Source: Demequina subtropica (GTDB lineage: Bacteria > Actinomycetota > Actinomycetes > Actinomycetales > Demequinaceae). From it: a stretch of DNA of 64,000 bases. Each line of letters starts with the position of its first letter. Position 1 is the stretch's first letter. Shown one piece after another: positions 9,457 through 17,179 of the stretch. The stretch is from NCBI RefSeq assembly GCF_000971235.1, contig NZ_BBMB01000006.1:115690-179689 (forward strand), given 5' to 3'. The notes below the pieces were generated by a model, which saw only the letters and a program-made list of their open reading frames with translations, was not told where the DNA came from and searched no databases. The position numbers were made by a program, and so were the translations under genes.

Positions 9457-10436
9457 GAGCGGAGCGCCTTCCTCTGGGCACGGATGTAGAACAGCCCGAA
9501 CACGAACGCGATGAGGATGAGCACGTTCGCCACGGCTGCCGCGAGGCTGAGCTCGGGCGATCCCCCTCCGAAGCCGAGGCGGTACGACCAGATCGCGAGC
9601 GTGGTCGACGAGTCGCCCGGCCCGCCGCGCGTCATGACCCAGATGATGTCGAACACCTTGAGCGTGTAGACCAGGCCCAGCAGCAGCGTGATGGCGCTGA
9701 CCGGGCGAAGCAGCGGGAACGTGATGTGCCAGAAGATCGACCAGCGGCCGGCACCGTCGAGCGCGGCCGCCTCGTAGACCTCTCCCGGGATCGCCTGCAG
9801 GCCCGCGTACAGCAGCACCAGGTTGAACGGGATCCCGATCCAGATGTTGGTGATGATGACCGACACGAGCGACCAGTCCGGCGAGGTGAGCCAGAAGACA
9901 GGGTCGAGGCCGAGCGTCTGCAGGAAGGAGTTGACGACGCCCGAGTCGGAGTTGAGCATCCAGGCCCAGACCGACGAGGACACGAGCAGCGGCAGGAGCC
10001 AGGGCACCAGGAAGAGCGCGCGCAGCGTCGCCGCAAGCGGGAACCGCCGGAAGAAGAAGACCGCGAGCGCGAGCCCGATGGAGTACTGGAACACCAGCGA
10101 GAGCCCGGTGAACAGGACGGTGTTCCACAGCGCGGTCGGGAAGGTGGGATCGGTGAAGATCTCGCGGTAGTTATCGAGCCCCACGAACTCGGCGCCGCCC
10201 GTGATGAACGAGCGCAGCGTGTAGTCGCGCAGGCTGAGGTCGACGTTGCGCCACAGCGGCAGCGCGTAGAACAGGACGAGGTACAGCGTGACGGGGGTGA
10301 GGAACAGCCACGCCACGAGCTGCTGCCGCCGCGCGGCGCGGCGCCGCTCGCCCGGCGAGGGGACGGCCGGAGCCGCCCCCTCGCCGTCGCGAGGACGGTC
10401 AGCTGACGCGGGGGTTCGTGTCGCCGACATGGTCAT
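9453..10436 (-). CDS. ABC sugar transporter permease, MalF type
   Basis: Partner permease of the CUT1 importer, 327 residues. A cytoplasmic Pro/Arg-rich N-terminus of about 35 residues precedes the transmembrane segments, and the EAA-type loop reads AIPGEVYEAAALDGAGRW. The start at 10436 follows GGAGG with about 7 bases of spacing. A second in-frame ATG lies two codons downstream. It follows the binding-protein gene after 49 bases that contain a small hairpin, and it overlaps the next permease by 4 bases. Substrate is inferred to be an arabino-oligosaccharide from the flanking GH43 and GH127 genes. Confidence 0.88.
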   Translation of the reverse strand: MTMSATRTPASADRPRDGEGAAPAVPSPGERRRAARRQQLVAWLFLTPVTLYLVLFYALPLWRNVDLSLRDYTLRSFITGGAEFVGLDNYREIFTDPTFPTALWNTVLFTGLSLVFQYSIGLALAVFFFRRFPLAATLRALFLVPWLLPLLVSSSVWAWMLNSDSGVVNSFLQTLGLDPVFWLTSPDWSLVSVIITNIWIGIPFNLVLLYAGLQAIPGEVYEAAALDGAGRWSIFWHITFPLLRPVSAITLLLGLVYTLKVFDIIWVMTRGGPGDSSTTLAIWSYRLGFGGGSPELSLAAAVANVLILIAFVFGLFYIRAQRKALRS

Positions 10437-10470
10437 CGAGGACCTCCACTAGGGGGATGTGCGAGACGAG

Positions 10471-10485
10471 GCCGTGGCTCACGGC
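10471..10485 (-). terminator. Small hairpin between binding-protein and permease genes
   Basis: GCCGTG and CACGGC pair across a 3-base loop immediately after the binding-protein stop codon on the minus strand. Such intercistronic hairpins often stabilise the binding-protein message relative to the downstream permeases. The stem is only 6 bp, so this is tentative. Confidence 0.35.
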
Positions 10486-11751
10486 TCAGCCCAGCTTGGA
10501 CGCGGCCTCCAACTGCGCGGTCGCGAGCGCGTCCTCAGGCGACGAGCCGCCGCTCAGCGCGACCTGGATCGCGGTGTAGAGCTGCTCCGAGATGATCGGG
10601 TACTTGATGCCCAGGTTGTCGGCGGTGCGGGGCTTCGCGTCCGCCACCGCCTGGACCCAGAACTCGTTGGCGCCGGCGGTGTCCGCCGCGGCCTGCGCCG
10701 AGGCGCCCTCGGCGGTCGGCGCGACGTAGCCGAGCGCGGTCGCGCCCGAGTCGCCGTTCGCGAGGCACTCGACGATCTGCGCGGACGTGGCGTAGCGCGA
10801 CTCGTCCTCCTGGATCGGCAGCGTCATGAACTCGCCTCCCGTGGGCGCCGGTGCGGCGCCGCCGTCCATCGCCGGGATCTGGATCACCTCGTAGCCGTTC
10901 TCGTCGGCCGCGCCCTGGAACCACGAGCCGTTCTCGGCGAATCCGAAGTCGCCCGTGAGGAACTCGTCCCACGAGGTCCCCTGCGTGTTGGTGAGCACGG
11001 ACTGCGGCGCGAGGCCGTCCGCGACCCAGTCGGTCCACAGCGTGAGCGCCGCGACCGACTGCTCGGAGTCGAGCGCGGTGAGGTCGGCATCGGCGCCCCA
11101 GAACCAGGGCAGGAACTGGAAGGAGCCCTCCTCCGTGCCGACCGCGGAGAACGTGATGCCCTTGTGTCCGGCGTCGACCACCTGCTGGATCGCCGCGGTG
11201 AGAGACTCCCAGTCCGTCACGGACGCGATGTCGACACCCGCCTCCTCGAGGACCGTCGGGTTGTAGTACAGGCCCAGCGTGTTCGCGCCGACGGGCACGC
11301 CGTACACCTCGCCGTCGATCTCGCCTGCGGTCAGGATGTTCTCCTGGATGCTCGACGTGTCGAGACCGTTCTCCGCGGCCGTGGTGAGCAGGCCGGCATC
11401 GGCGAGGGTCGACACCTTCGGGTTGTCGACCATCGCGATGTCGGGCAGGTTCGAGGCCGCGGTGGTGAGGTCCTTCACGGTGTCGCCCGTGTTGCCGGAG
11501 TTGCGCTCGATGGTGATGCCGAGCTCGTCGGCGCACGCGTCGATCGCCTGCGCCCAGGTGCTCTGGTCGTCGCGGTCCGGGTACGGGTCCCACAGCGTGA
11601 AGGTGCCGCCTGCTGCCGGGGCGTCCGTGCCCGCGCCCGTCGGGGCGTCCGACGAGCCGGGGGCGGTGTCGGACGAGCAGCCGGCGAGCGCGCCCGCTGC
11701 GATCGCCGCGGTCGCGAACGCGACGGCGGCCTTGGTGCTGGTGTTGCTCAT
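10486..11751 (-). CDS. Extracellular solute-binding lipoprotein of the sugar ABC transporter
   Basis: Family 1 sugar-binding protein, 421 residues, that captures the oligosaccharide outside the membrane and delivers it to the MalF/MalG pair. The signal peptide ends in LAGC with the lipid-acceptor Cys25, followed by a Ser/Ala/Pro/Gly-rich linker. FTLWDPYPD begins the first lobe, and aromatic residues such as FLPWFWG and GSWFQG are typical of ligand stacking positions. The start at 11751 is preceded by AAGGAGG, one of the strongest ribosome sites in the window. A longer frame would run back into lacI and is rejected. lacI lies 41 bases upstream on the same strand, so the regulator gene heads the transport operon. 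Ligand is inferred from context only. Confidence 0.9.
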   Translation of the reverse strand: MSNTSTKAAVAFATAAIAAGALAGCSSDTAPGSSDAPTGAGTDAPAAGGTFTLWDPYPDRDDQSTWAQAIDACADELGITIERNSGNTGDTVKDLTTAASNLPDIAMVDNPKVSTLADAGLLTTAAENGLDTSSIQENILTAGEIDGEVYGVPVGANTLGLYYNPTVLEEAGVDIASVTDWESLTAAIQQVVDAGHKGITFSAVGTEEGSFQFLPWFWGADADLTALDSEQSVAALTLWTDWVADGLAPQSVLTNTQGTSWDEFLTGDFGFAENGSWFQGAADENGYEVIQIPAMDGGAAPAPTGGEFMTLPIQEDESRYATSAQIVECLANGDSGATALGYVAPTAEGASAQAAADTAGANEFWVQAVADAKPRTADNLGIKYPIISEQLYTAIQVALSGGSSPEDALATAQLEAASKLG

Positions 11752-11792
11752 CGTTCCTCCTTGAACGTGAACCCGGGGACGGGTCGGTGGGG

Positions 11793-12821
11793 TCAGCCCC
11801 GCGAGGCTGGGGGTGGTGCGATGGATCCGCGGTCGTGGATGGTGGGCGGGATCAGCTCGACAAGATGAGGAGCCGCTCCCGCGGGATCGCCCTCGATTCG
11901 AGCGACGAGCTGCTCCACAGCCCGCCGCCCCAGCTCGTCCGCGGCGCTGTCGACCGCCGAGAACGGAAGCGAGAAGGTCCGTGCGAAGTCGTCCGAGTAG
12001 CGGCCGAGCACGGAGATGTCGGCGGGGCTCGACAGGCCCCTGGCGGCGAGCACCGACGGCAGCGCAGCCGCCGCGGCCTCGTTGTTCAGCAGCAGCCCCG
12101 TCGCGCCGGGATGGGTGTCGAGGTACCGGTTCAGGTCCTCGCCGATCGCGGGCTGGCTCGAGGCGCCGAAGTACCGATGCAGCTCGATGCCGCGTTCGTC
12201 TGCGCGCGCCTGCGCGCCGTCCGCCAGACGCCACACGTAGGCGCCTCCACGCGCGACCACATGCTCCGGCTGGGACACGAGGATGAGCTCGCGATGGCCG
12301 GCGTCCGCCATCGCGTCGACCATGATCCGCCCGCTCGCGACGAAGTCGAGGTCGAAGACGTCGATGCCGTCGCACTGCTCGGGCAGCCCGACGGTCGCGC
12401 CCGGCTGAAGCGCCTCGCGCAGGAAGCCGAGCCTGTCGTCGTGCTCCGCGACGTTGAGCAGCACGAAGCCGTCGACCATCCGGGACGTCGAGAGGCGCTT
12501 GAGCGCGTTGACCCCGTCCTCCTCCGAGACCAGGAGCGTGTCGTAGCCGAGCTCGCCGGCACGATTGGTGACGCCGAGGATGTACTGCAGCATCGCGGGT
12601 GCGAACTCGTCCGACAGGAACCGCCCGAGCAGTCCGATCACCTTCGTCTGCGAGGTCGCGAGCGCGCGCGCCCCGGCGTTCGGCGTGTACCCGAGCTCGT
12701 CGACCGCGTCGAGGACGCGCTGGACCACCGCGGGCGAGATGGTCCGCTTGCCGCTGAGCGCGTAGGACGCGGTCGAGCGGGACACCCCCGCCACCCTCGC
12801 GACGTCACCGATGGTCACCAT
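11793..12821 (-). CDS. LacI-family transcriptional regulator of the arabinan locus
   Basis: DNA-binding repressor of 342 residues. The N-terminal helix-turn-helix reads MVTIGDVARVAGVSRSTASY and is followed by the hinge helix PNAGARALATSQT and a periplasmic-binding-protein-like effector domain ending near residue 330. The start at 12821 is the usual LacI position and follows AAGGAG. Two copies of the palindrome CGAACCGGTTCG lie 46 and 82 bases upstream, suggesting autoregulation of the whole lacI-transporter-GH127 run. The inducer is probably a product of the adjacent glycosidases. Its paralogues in other sugar loci are similar, so the specific sugar cannot be read from sequence. Confidence 0.88.
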   Translation of the reverse strand: MVTIGDVARVAGVSRSTASYALSGKRTISPAVVQRVLDAVDELGYTPNAGARALATSQTKVIGLLGRFLSDEFAPAMLQYILGVTNRAGELGYDTLLVSEEDGVNALKRLSTSRMVDGFVLLNVAEHDDRLGFLREALQPGATVGLPEQCDGIDVFDLDFVASGRIMVDAMADAGHRELILVSQPEHVVARGGAYVWRLADGAQARADERGIELHRYFGASSQPAIGEDLNRYLDTHPGATGLLLNNEAAAAALPSVLAARGLSSPADISVLGRYSDDFARTFSLPFSAVDSAADELGRRAVEQLVARIEGDPAGAAPHLVELIPPTIHDRGSIAPPPASRG

Positions 12822-12865
12822 CGACGCTGACTCCTTCGTCGTTGAACGAGTGCTGCACACCTGTA

Positions 12866-12879
12866 TCGAACCGGTTCGA
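12866..12879. promoter_or_regulatory. LacI-type operator 1
   Basis: TCGAACCGGTTCGA is a perfect 14-base palindrome centred on CCGG. It lies 46 bases upstream of the lacI start and next to GATACA, which could be the -10 box on the minus strand. It shares the 12-base core CGAACCGGTTCG with operator 2. Confidence 0.7.
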
Positions 12880-12901
12880 CTCGACGCGACCGACGATATA
12901 G

Positions 12902-12913
12902 CGAACCGGTTCG
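12902..12913. promoter_or_regulatory. LacI-type operator 2
   Basis: Second perfect copy of CGAACCGGTTCG, centred 35 bp from operator 1, a spacing of a little over three helical turns. The pair is suited to cooperative binding by one dimeric or tetrameric LacI protein encoded immediately downstream. Confidence 0.7.
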
Positions 12914-12992
12914 ACAGCGCAATGGCGGATTCTCCCCGTGACCGAATCGTGATGTTCGTCCCGGTCGCGCCGATGCGACCGTCGACGCCGCC

Positions 12993-12998
12993 TAGGGT
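12993..12998 (+). promoter_or_regulatory. -10 box of a probable leaderless transcript (HAD gene)
   Basis: TAGGGT ends 7 bases before the GTG start at 13006, so transcription should begin at or next to the start codon. No convincing -35 is seen. Confidence 0.4.
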
Positions 12999-13005
12999 GA
13001 GGGGC

Positions 13006-13842
13006 GTGACCTCCCCCGCCCCCGCATCGTCCCGCCGCGCGATCTTCCTCGACGTCGACGGCACCTACGCCCACCACGGCGTCGTCCCCGAGGCCCACGC
13101 GGACGCGGTGCGCGCGGCGCGCGCCGCGGGCCACCTGGTGCTGCTGTGCACGGGACGCCCGGTGTCGCTCCTTCCCGAGCGCATCACGGCGGCCGGCTTC
13201 GACGGCTACGTGGCCGGCGCCGGCGCGTACGCGATCGTGGGCGAGCGGGTGCTGCTCGACACGCGCTTCCCCGCCGCGCTCGCCGCACGGTCCCTCGATG
13301 AGCTCGCCGCCGCCGGCGCGCTGTTCCTGCTCGAGGGCCCGCATGCGACCCACGCGCACCCCGCGACCGTCGACGCCATGGCGGCACACCTGCCCCAGCG
13401 CGGGGAGCAGGGCGCCGGCCGACGCGACCTCACCGCGGCGATCACGCGCACCGAGGACCTCACCGGCGTCCCGTTCGGCAAGATCACCACGTTCCACGCG
13501 GACGTCCCCGTCCACGCGATCGCCGAGGCCATCGGCCCCGAGGTGGCGGTGATCCCGAGCTCGATCCCCGACCTCGGCCCCGGCGCGGGCGAGATCTTCC
13601 TCGCCCACGTGCACAAGGCCGTGGGCGTCGCGGCCGTGGTCGAGCACCTGGGCCTCGCCCGCGAGCAGGTGATCGCGTTCGGGGACGGCCTCAACGACGT
13701 CGAGATGCTCCAGTACGCCGGCACCGGCGTGGCCATCGAGGGCGGGGACGACGCCGCGCTCGCCGTCGCCGACCGCACCGCCGCCGGGCCCCGCGAGGCC
13801 GGGCTCGCGAGGGCGTTCGCGGAGCTCGGGCTCCTCGGCTAG
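13006..13842 (+). CDS. Cof-type HAD-IIB phosphatase
   Basis: Cytoplasmic HAD-superfamily hydrolase of 278 residues, likely a sugar-phosphate or related phosphatase. The four HAD motifs are present: FLDVDGT (nucleophile Asp and acid Asp), CTGRP, a Lys in HKAVGVAAV, and FGDGLNDVEML, which binds Mg. The C2B-type cap between motifs II and III places it in the Cof/YwpJ group. The start at GTG 13006 gives the usual position of motif I near residue 13; longer frames run into the lacI promoter region. It is divergent from lacI and convergent with the GntR gene. Substrate cannot be predicted. Confidence 0.82.
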   Translation: MTSPAPASSRRAIFLDVDGTYAHHGVVPEAHADAVRAARAAGHLVLLCTGRPVSLLPERITAAGFDGYVAGAGAYAIVGERVLLDTRFPAALAARSLDELAAAGALFLLEGPHATHAHPATVDAMAAHLPQRGEQGAGRRDLTAAITRTEDLTGVPFGKITTFHADVPVHAIAEAIGPEVAVIPSSIPDLGPGAGEIFLAHVHKAVGVAAVVEHLGLAREQVIAFGDGLNDVEMLQYAGTGVAIEGGDDAALAVADRTAAGPREAGLARAFAELGLLG

Positions 13843-13845
13843 GCC

Positions 13846-14202
13846 TCAGGCCTCCTCGGCCGCCGTCCTCACGAGCGCGGCAAGTGCCTCGGGCCCCACC
13901 CCGAGCGCGTGCGCGCGTGCGGCGAGCGCCGACGCCTCGGCCCGCAGCTCGGTGAGGGCGTCGGCCCGCGCGGAGACCACGGCGCCGCGGCCGCGCCGCA
14001 TCTCCACCAGGCCCTCGTCACGCAGGAGCTGGTACGCCTTGAGCACCGTGTGGAGGTTGACGTCGAGCGCCTCCGCGACGTCGCGCGCGGACGGCAGCCG
14101 CTCCCCCGCGGCGAGCCTGCCGGCGGCCGCCTCGCGACGCACCGAGCCCGCGATCTGGTCGTAGAGCGGGGCGCTCGACTCGGGGTCAATCCTGAGCAGC
14201 AC
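13846..14202 (-). CDS. GntR-family regulator, YtrA type
   Basis: Short repressor of 118 residues with the N-terminal GntR winged helix (SAPLYDQIAGSVRREAAAG, then LPSARDVAEALDVNLHTV) and only a small C-terminal helical tail, the layout of the YtrA subfamily. The GTG start at 14202 has GGAGG 6 bases upstream and overlaps the end of the upstream membrane-protein gene by 17 bases. The pair is co-transcribed. The strong inverted repeat at 15203-15221 in front of the membrane gene is the likely operator. YtrA regulators usually control the membrane or transport gene beside them. Confidence 0.85.
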   Translation of the reverse strand: MLLRIDPESSAPLYDQIAGSVRREAAAGRLAAGERLPSARDVAEALDVNLHTVLKAYQLLRDEGLVEMRRGRGAVVSARADALTELRAEASALAARAHALGVGPEALAALVRTAAEEA

Positions 14203-15184
14203 GAGCGTCCTCCGCGACGGCGGCGAGCACGGCCGCGGCGGTGCCGGCATCGTCGAGCGTGACCACGAAGCGCCGGCCCGAACGGCGCGTCACCTCGAGC
14301 GCCTGCCCCGAGCGCAGCACCACGGCGGTCGCCCCGGGGATGTGGCGGATGCCGTAGCCGCCGTACTGGGAGAGTCCCGACACCTCGATCGCCGCGGCCG
14401 AGGCCACGTCCTCGACCGGCACCCGCATCCGGACCAGGCGCGCAGCGGAGCGCACGGTGAGCCCGGAGGAGTCCACGCGCACGTGGAAGACGGTGAACGA
14501 TGCGGCCGCGAACGCGAGCACCAGGGCGAGGATCGAGACGACGATCGCCACCGCGGCGTCGCCGACCACCCAGTTCGCGACGGCCGCCAGCGTCGCGACC
14601 ACCACTCCGGCGACGATCGCGGCGAGCGCGGCGGCACGCATCTCGGAGCGCCCCACCCACACGGCGCGCTCCCCCGGCGCGAGCGCGAGGGGCCGTGCAG
14701 GCGCGGCGGGCGCCGCGGTCGCCTCGTGCCGAGGCTGCGCGAACCACCCGACGAGCCCGAGCGCCAGCGCGGCGCCGAGGCCCCAGCCCAGGACCGGCAG
14801 GATCGACGGCGCATCGACCGCGTCCGACAGCCCGCGCTGGATCGCAAGCGATCCCACCATGAGGACGCCCATGAGCGTCGCGAGGCCGAGCGCCACGGCC
14901 GGCAGGAGACGGAGCACGAAGCCCCGCTCCCCGCGACGGATCGAGCGCAGCACGGAGGATCCGAGCGCGATCGGCAGGACGCCGCCGACCAGGCCCGTCA
15001 TGACCGGCACGAGCGTGGGCGAGGAGAAGCCGTCGGGACCGCTCGCGCCCCAGTGGGTGGCCGCCGGGTCGGGCACGTCGCCGAGCATCCCGAGCTCCGC
15101 GAGCACCGCCGCCACGCAGAGGACCGCGGGCGCGACCACGCCCACCGTCGCCGCCCTGCCGTACGCACCGTCGTTCGCCGCCAT
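14186..15184 (-). CDS. DUF1648-containing integral membrane protein
   Basis: Membrane protein of 332 residues with about seven hydrophobic segments. The region DPAATHWGASGPDGF near residue 40 is the DUF1648 signature found in SdpI-like and related proteins. The C-terminal 110 residues form a soluble, PH-like beta domain beginning VFHVRVDSSGLTVRS. ATG 15184 is preferred over the GTG one codon upstream because it leaves 5 bases from GAGGAG. It is first in a two-gene unit with the YtrA-type regulator, and the operator overlaps its promoter. Function is unknown; an envelope-stress or immunity-like role is only a suggestion from the family. Confidence 0.75.
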   Translation of the reverse strand: MAANDGAYGRAATVGVVAPAVLCVAAVLAELGMLGDVPDPAATHWGASGPDGFSSPTLVPVMTGLVGGVLPIALGSSVLRSIRRGERGFVLRLLPAVALGLATLMGVLMVGSLAIQRGLSDAVDAPSILPVLGWGLGAALALGLVGWFAQPRHEATAAPAAPARPLALAPGERAVWVGRSEMRAAALAAIVAGVVVATLAAVANWVVGDAAVAIVVSILALVLAFAAASFTVFHVRVDSSGLTVRSAARLVRMRVPVEDVASAAAIEVSGLSQYGGYGIRHIPGATAVVLRSGQALEVTRRSGRRFVVTLDDAGTAAAVLAAVAEDARAAQD

Positions 15185-15202
15185 CACCGCTCCTCGGTAG
15201 TT

Positions 15203-15221
15203 GTTATAGATTAACTATAAC
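15203..15221. promoter_or_regulatory. Probable GntR/YtrA operator
   Basis: GTTATAG and CTATAAC form a perfect 7-bp inverted repeat around ATTAA, very AT-rich for this genome. It lies 19 bases upstream of the DUF1648 gene and includes TATAAC, a plausible -10 on the minus strand. GT...AC dyads of this size are typical of YtrA-type regulators, one of which is encoded in the same unit. Confidence 0.7.
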
Positions 15222-15256
15222 ACTTCAGCGGGGCATGCCGCGGAGCCTGCCGCCGC

Positions 15257-15688
15257 TCAGGAGAGGCGCACCGCCTCCGCCGCCATCTCCGTGATCACCC
15301 CGAGGTCCACACCCTCGAGGCTGCGGAACGTGACGGCGGCCGCCCCGACCTTGACCCGCCCCAGGCGATCGGCGTAGCGGTGCGCGAGGTACGCCCCCTC
15401 CGCGACCGCGTTGACGTAGAGGCTCACATGGTTCTTCTGCTCGGCGAGCCCGATGAGGAACCACTCCACCGCCTCGCCCCGCGGGCGCGGCTGCACGATG
15501 TCGCCGTAGCCGACGATCGCCTGCTCGGTCCCGCCCCAGAACACGCCGCGCCAGAGCGCCCTCGGGATGCCGGGCATCCCGGCCCGGAGCGCGGCATCGA
15601 CGGCGGTCAGCAGCTCGGCCCGCGGACCGGCCGCCAGGAACGCGTCGACGTCCTCGTCGGTGCGCCGCACGGGGGTGGGATTGGTCAT
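15257..15688 (-). CDS. DUF1801 domain protein
   Basis: Cytoplasmic protein of 143 residues of the DUF1801 (YdhG-like) fold. Recognisable parts are the helical start DEDVDAFLAAGP, the central YGDIVQPRPRGEAVEWF strand region and EQKNHVSLYVNAV. The start at 15688 has AGGAGG 6 bases upstream; the longer frame would run through the tRNA terminator. It follows the tRNA-Ala unit on the same strand but is separated from it by the terminator at 15740-15769. Biochemical function of the family is not established. Confidence 0.75.
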   Translation of the reverse strand: MTNPTPVRRTDEDVDAFLAAGPRAELLTAVDAALRAGMPGIPRALWRGVFWGGTEQAIVGYGDIVQPRPRGEAVEWFLIGLAEQKNHVSLYVNAVAEGAYLAHRYADRLGRVKVGAAAVTFRSLEGVDLGVITEMAAEAVRLS

Positions 15689-15739
15689 CGCGGGCCTCCT
15701 CGGACATCGTGCCACGGCCGCGCATCGTCCCGGGAGACA

Positions 15740-15769
15740 CGAAAGGCCGCCCCGAAGGGCGGCCTTTCG
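15740..15769 (-). terminator. Terminator after tRNA-Ala
   Basis: A 13-bp perfect stem (15740-15752 with 15757-15769) closes the stable tetraloop TTCG (read on the minus strand). The 3' arm itself ends in CCTTTCG. It lies 24 bases downstream of the tRNA 3' end and looks like a true intrinsic terminator. Confidence 0.8.
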
Positions 15770-15793
15770 ATCAAGTGCTGTCTCAACACTTCG

Positions 15794-15866
15794 TGGAGCT
15801 GAGGGGACTCGAACCCCTGACCCCCTGCATGCCATGCAGGTGCGCTACCAGCTGCGCCACAGCCCC
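15794..15866 (-). tRNA. tRNA-Ala, anticodon GGC
   Basis: A 73-nt cloverleaf folds on the minus strand. The acceptor GGGGCTG pairs with CAGCTCC (one G-T pair), the anticodon stem CCTGC/GCAGG encloses ATGGCAT giving anticodon GGC for alanine GCC codons, and the T arm contains TTCGAGT. The discriminator base is A and no CCA is encoded. Confidence 0.95.
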
Positions 15867-15905
15867 GTCATCCTTGCGGATTCCGTGCTCCTGAGAGCAA
15901 GAAAG

Positions 15906-15936
15906 ATATTAGCCCAGATTCTTCGCCAAGTGTTAA
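15906..15936 (-). promoter_or_regulatory. Promoter of tRNA-Ala
   Basis: On the minus strand TTAACA (15931-15936) and TAATAT (15906-15911) are 19 bases apart, about 40 bases upstream of the tRNA. The -35 overlaps the stop codon of the histidine phosphatase gene. This AT-rich patch stands out from its surroundings. Confidence 0.55.
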
Positions 15937-16562
15937 TCGGCCTCGGGCAGGCTCTCTGCCAGGGACGATGCGGCGGAGTGGCCGTAGCGCGCGAGGGACC
16001 AGCGACCGGGCCCGCCCTCGAGGACGTTCCAGTGCGCGTGCGGGAGCTTGCCGAGCACCTGCGAGTGGACGTCGAGACCCAGCAGCGCGAGCGAGCCGAG
16101 CATGATCGCGGAGCCGTGGCTCACCACCACGACCAGGCGCGCGCCCTCGCACGCCGCGATCAGGCCCTCCGCCACCCGCTCCGCGACATCGCGGGCCCTG
16201 CCCCAGCCCTCGATCTCCGGGTCGAGGCCCCGCATGCGCCGCTCGTAGCCCTCAGGCCAGCGCGCCCGCACCTCGTCCCAGGTGAGCCCCTCCCACGCGC
16301 CGTAGGAGCGCTGCGTGAGGCGCGCGTCGGGCATCGCGGGCACCCCCGTGACGGCGGACAGCTCCGCCGCGGTGTCGGCCGCGCGCAGCAGGGGCGAGGA
16401 CACGATGCGGTCAGGGATCCCGTACTCACGCGCGAGCGCCTGGGCCGCGACCCTGGCATCGGCCCGCCCCTCGTCCCCGAGCGGCACGTCGAGCGAGCCC
16501 TGGAGGCGACCCTCGGCGTTGAAGCCGGTCCGGCCGTGACGCATCAGCACGAGGACGGTCAT
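15933..16562 (-). CDS. Histidine phosphatase (phosphoglycerate mutase-like) family protein
   Basis: Cytoplasmic phosphatase or mutase of the histidine phosphatase superfamily, 209 residues. The N-terminal MRHGRTGFNAEGRLQG carries the catalytic RHG histidine at position 9. The second conserved His is in VSHGSAIML, and Glu in SYGAWEGLTWDE is the family acid. The ATG overlaps the stop of the preceding paralogue as ATGA. In actinobacteria such a gene after rsfS is often annotated as a phosphoglycerate mutase or glucosyl-3-phosphoglycerate phosphatase (GpgP); sequence alone does not decide the substrate. Confidence 0.82.
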   Translation of the reverse strand: MTVLVLMRHGRTGFNAEGRLQGSLDVPLGDEGRADARVAAQALAREYGIPDRIVSSPLLRAADTAAELSAVTGVPAMPDARLTQRSYGAWEGLTWDEVRARWPEGYERRMRGLDPEIEGWGRARDVAERVAEGLIAACEGARLVVVVSHGSAIMLGSLALLGLDVHSQVLGKLPHAHWNVLEGGPGRWSLARYGHSAASSLAESLPEAD

Positions 16563-17179
16563 AGCGTCCTCCCCGGCGCGGGCGCTCCCACGTTGTGAGC
16601 CTCGAGCGACCACCCGCCGCCGGCGGCCGGGACCAGCCGCGACCACGCGGCGTTGTGGAGGCTGCCGAGCGTCCGTCCCTCGAAGGGCAGGCCGAGCAGC
16701 GCGAGGAGCAGCATGCGTCCCGAGGAGCCGTGCGCGACGAACACGAGGTCACCCGCCACGCTCGCGGTCCAGTCCTCGACCGCCGCGACCATGCGCACCG
16801 CCACCTCCGCGTGGCTCTCGTATCCGTCGAAATCCGGCTCGAAGCCGGCACGCCAGGCCGCGTCCTCATCGGGGTAGCGCTCGGCCCGCTCGTGGCCCAG
16901 GAGGCCCTCCCACGGCCCGTAGCGCCGCTCGGCGAGGCGCGCATCCCGATGCAGCGCGACCGGCCGGTCGCCCACGATGATCCGCGCGGTCTCGGCCGCG
17001 CGGTCCAGATGGGAGGACACGACCACGGCGTCGTCCGCGAGCTCCGGCCACAGGGACGATGCGGCGGCGTGCGCCTGCGCGCGACCCGTCGAGTTGAGCG
17101 GGATGTCGGTGGACCCCTGGAGCCGACCTTCGCGGTTCCAGTCGGTCTGGCCGTGACGGACCAGGAAGAGCCGCGTCAC
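16559..17179 (-). CDS. Histidine phosphatase family protein, tandem paralogue
   Basis: Second member of the same superfamily, 206 residues, with LVRHGQTDWNREGRLQGSTD at the N-terminus and AHGSSGRMLL holding the second His. It shares the GPWEGL acid motif with its neighbour. The GTG start overlaps the rsfS stop as GTGA, and its own stop overlaps the next gene as ATGA, so rsfS and the two phosphatases are translationally coupled. The two copies are clearly related but divergent, so this is an old duplication rather than a recent one. Confidence 0.82.
   Translation of the reverse strand: MTRLFLVRHGQTDWNREGRLQGSTDIPLNSTGRAQAHAAASSLWPELADDAVVVSSHLDRAAETARIIVGDRPVALHRDARLAERRYGPWEGLLGHERAERYPDEDAAWRAGFEPDFDGYESHAEVAVRMVAAVEDWTASVAGDLVFVAHGSSGRMLLLALLGLPFEGRTLGSLHNAAWSRLVPAAGGGWSLEAHNVGAPAPGRTL

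Noticed and set aside
14186-14250. A longer GntR-family protein starting at 14250
   Set aside because: The extra residues are Pro/Ser/Arg-rich and antisense-like. GTG 14202 has a well-placed GGAGG and begins just before the domain.
16577-16587. GGGCGCTCCCA as a second CebR half-site
   Set aside because: It lies inside a phosphatase coding sequence, is not symmetric, and has no cellulose gene nearby.
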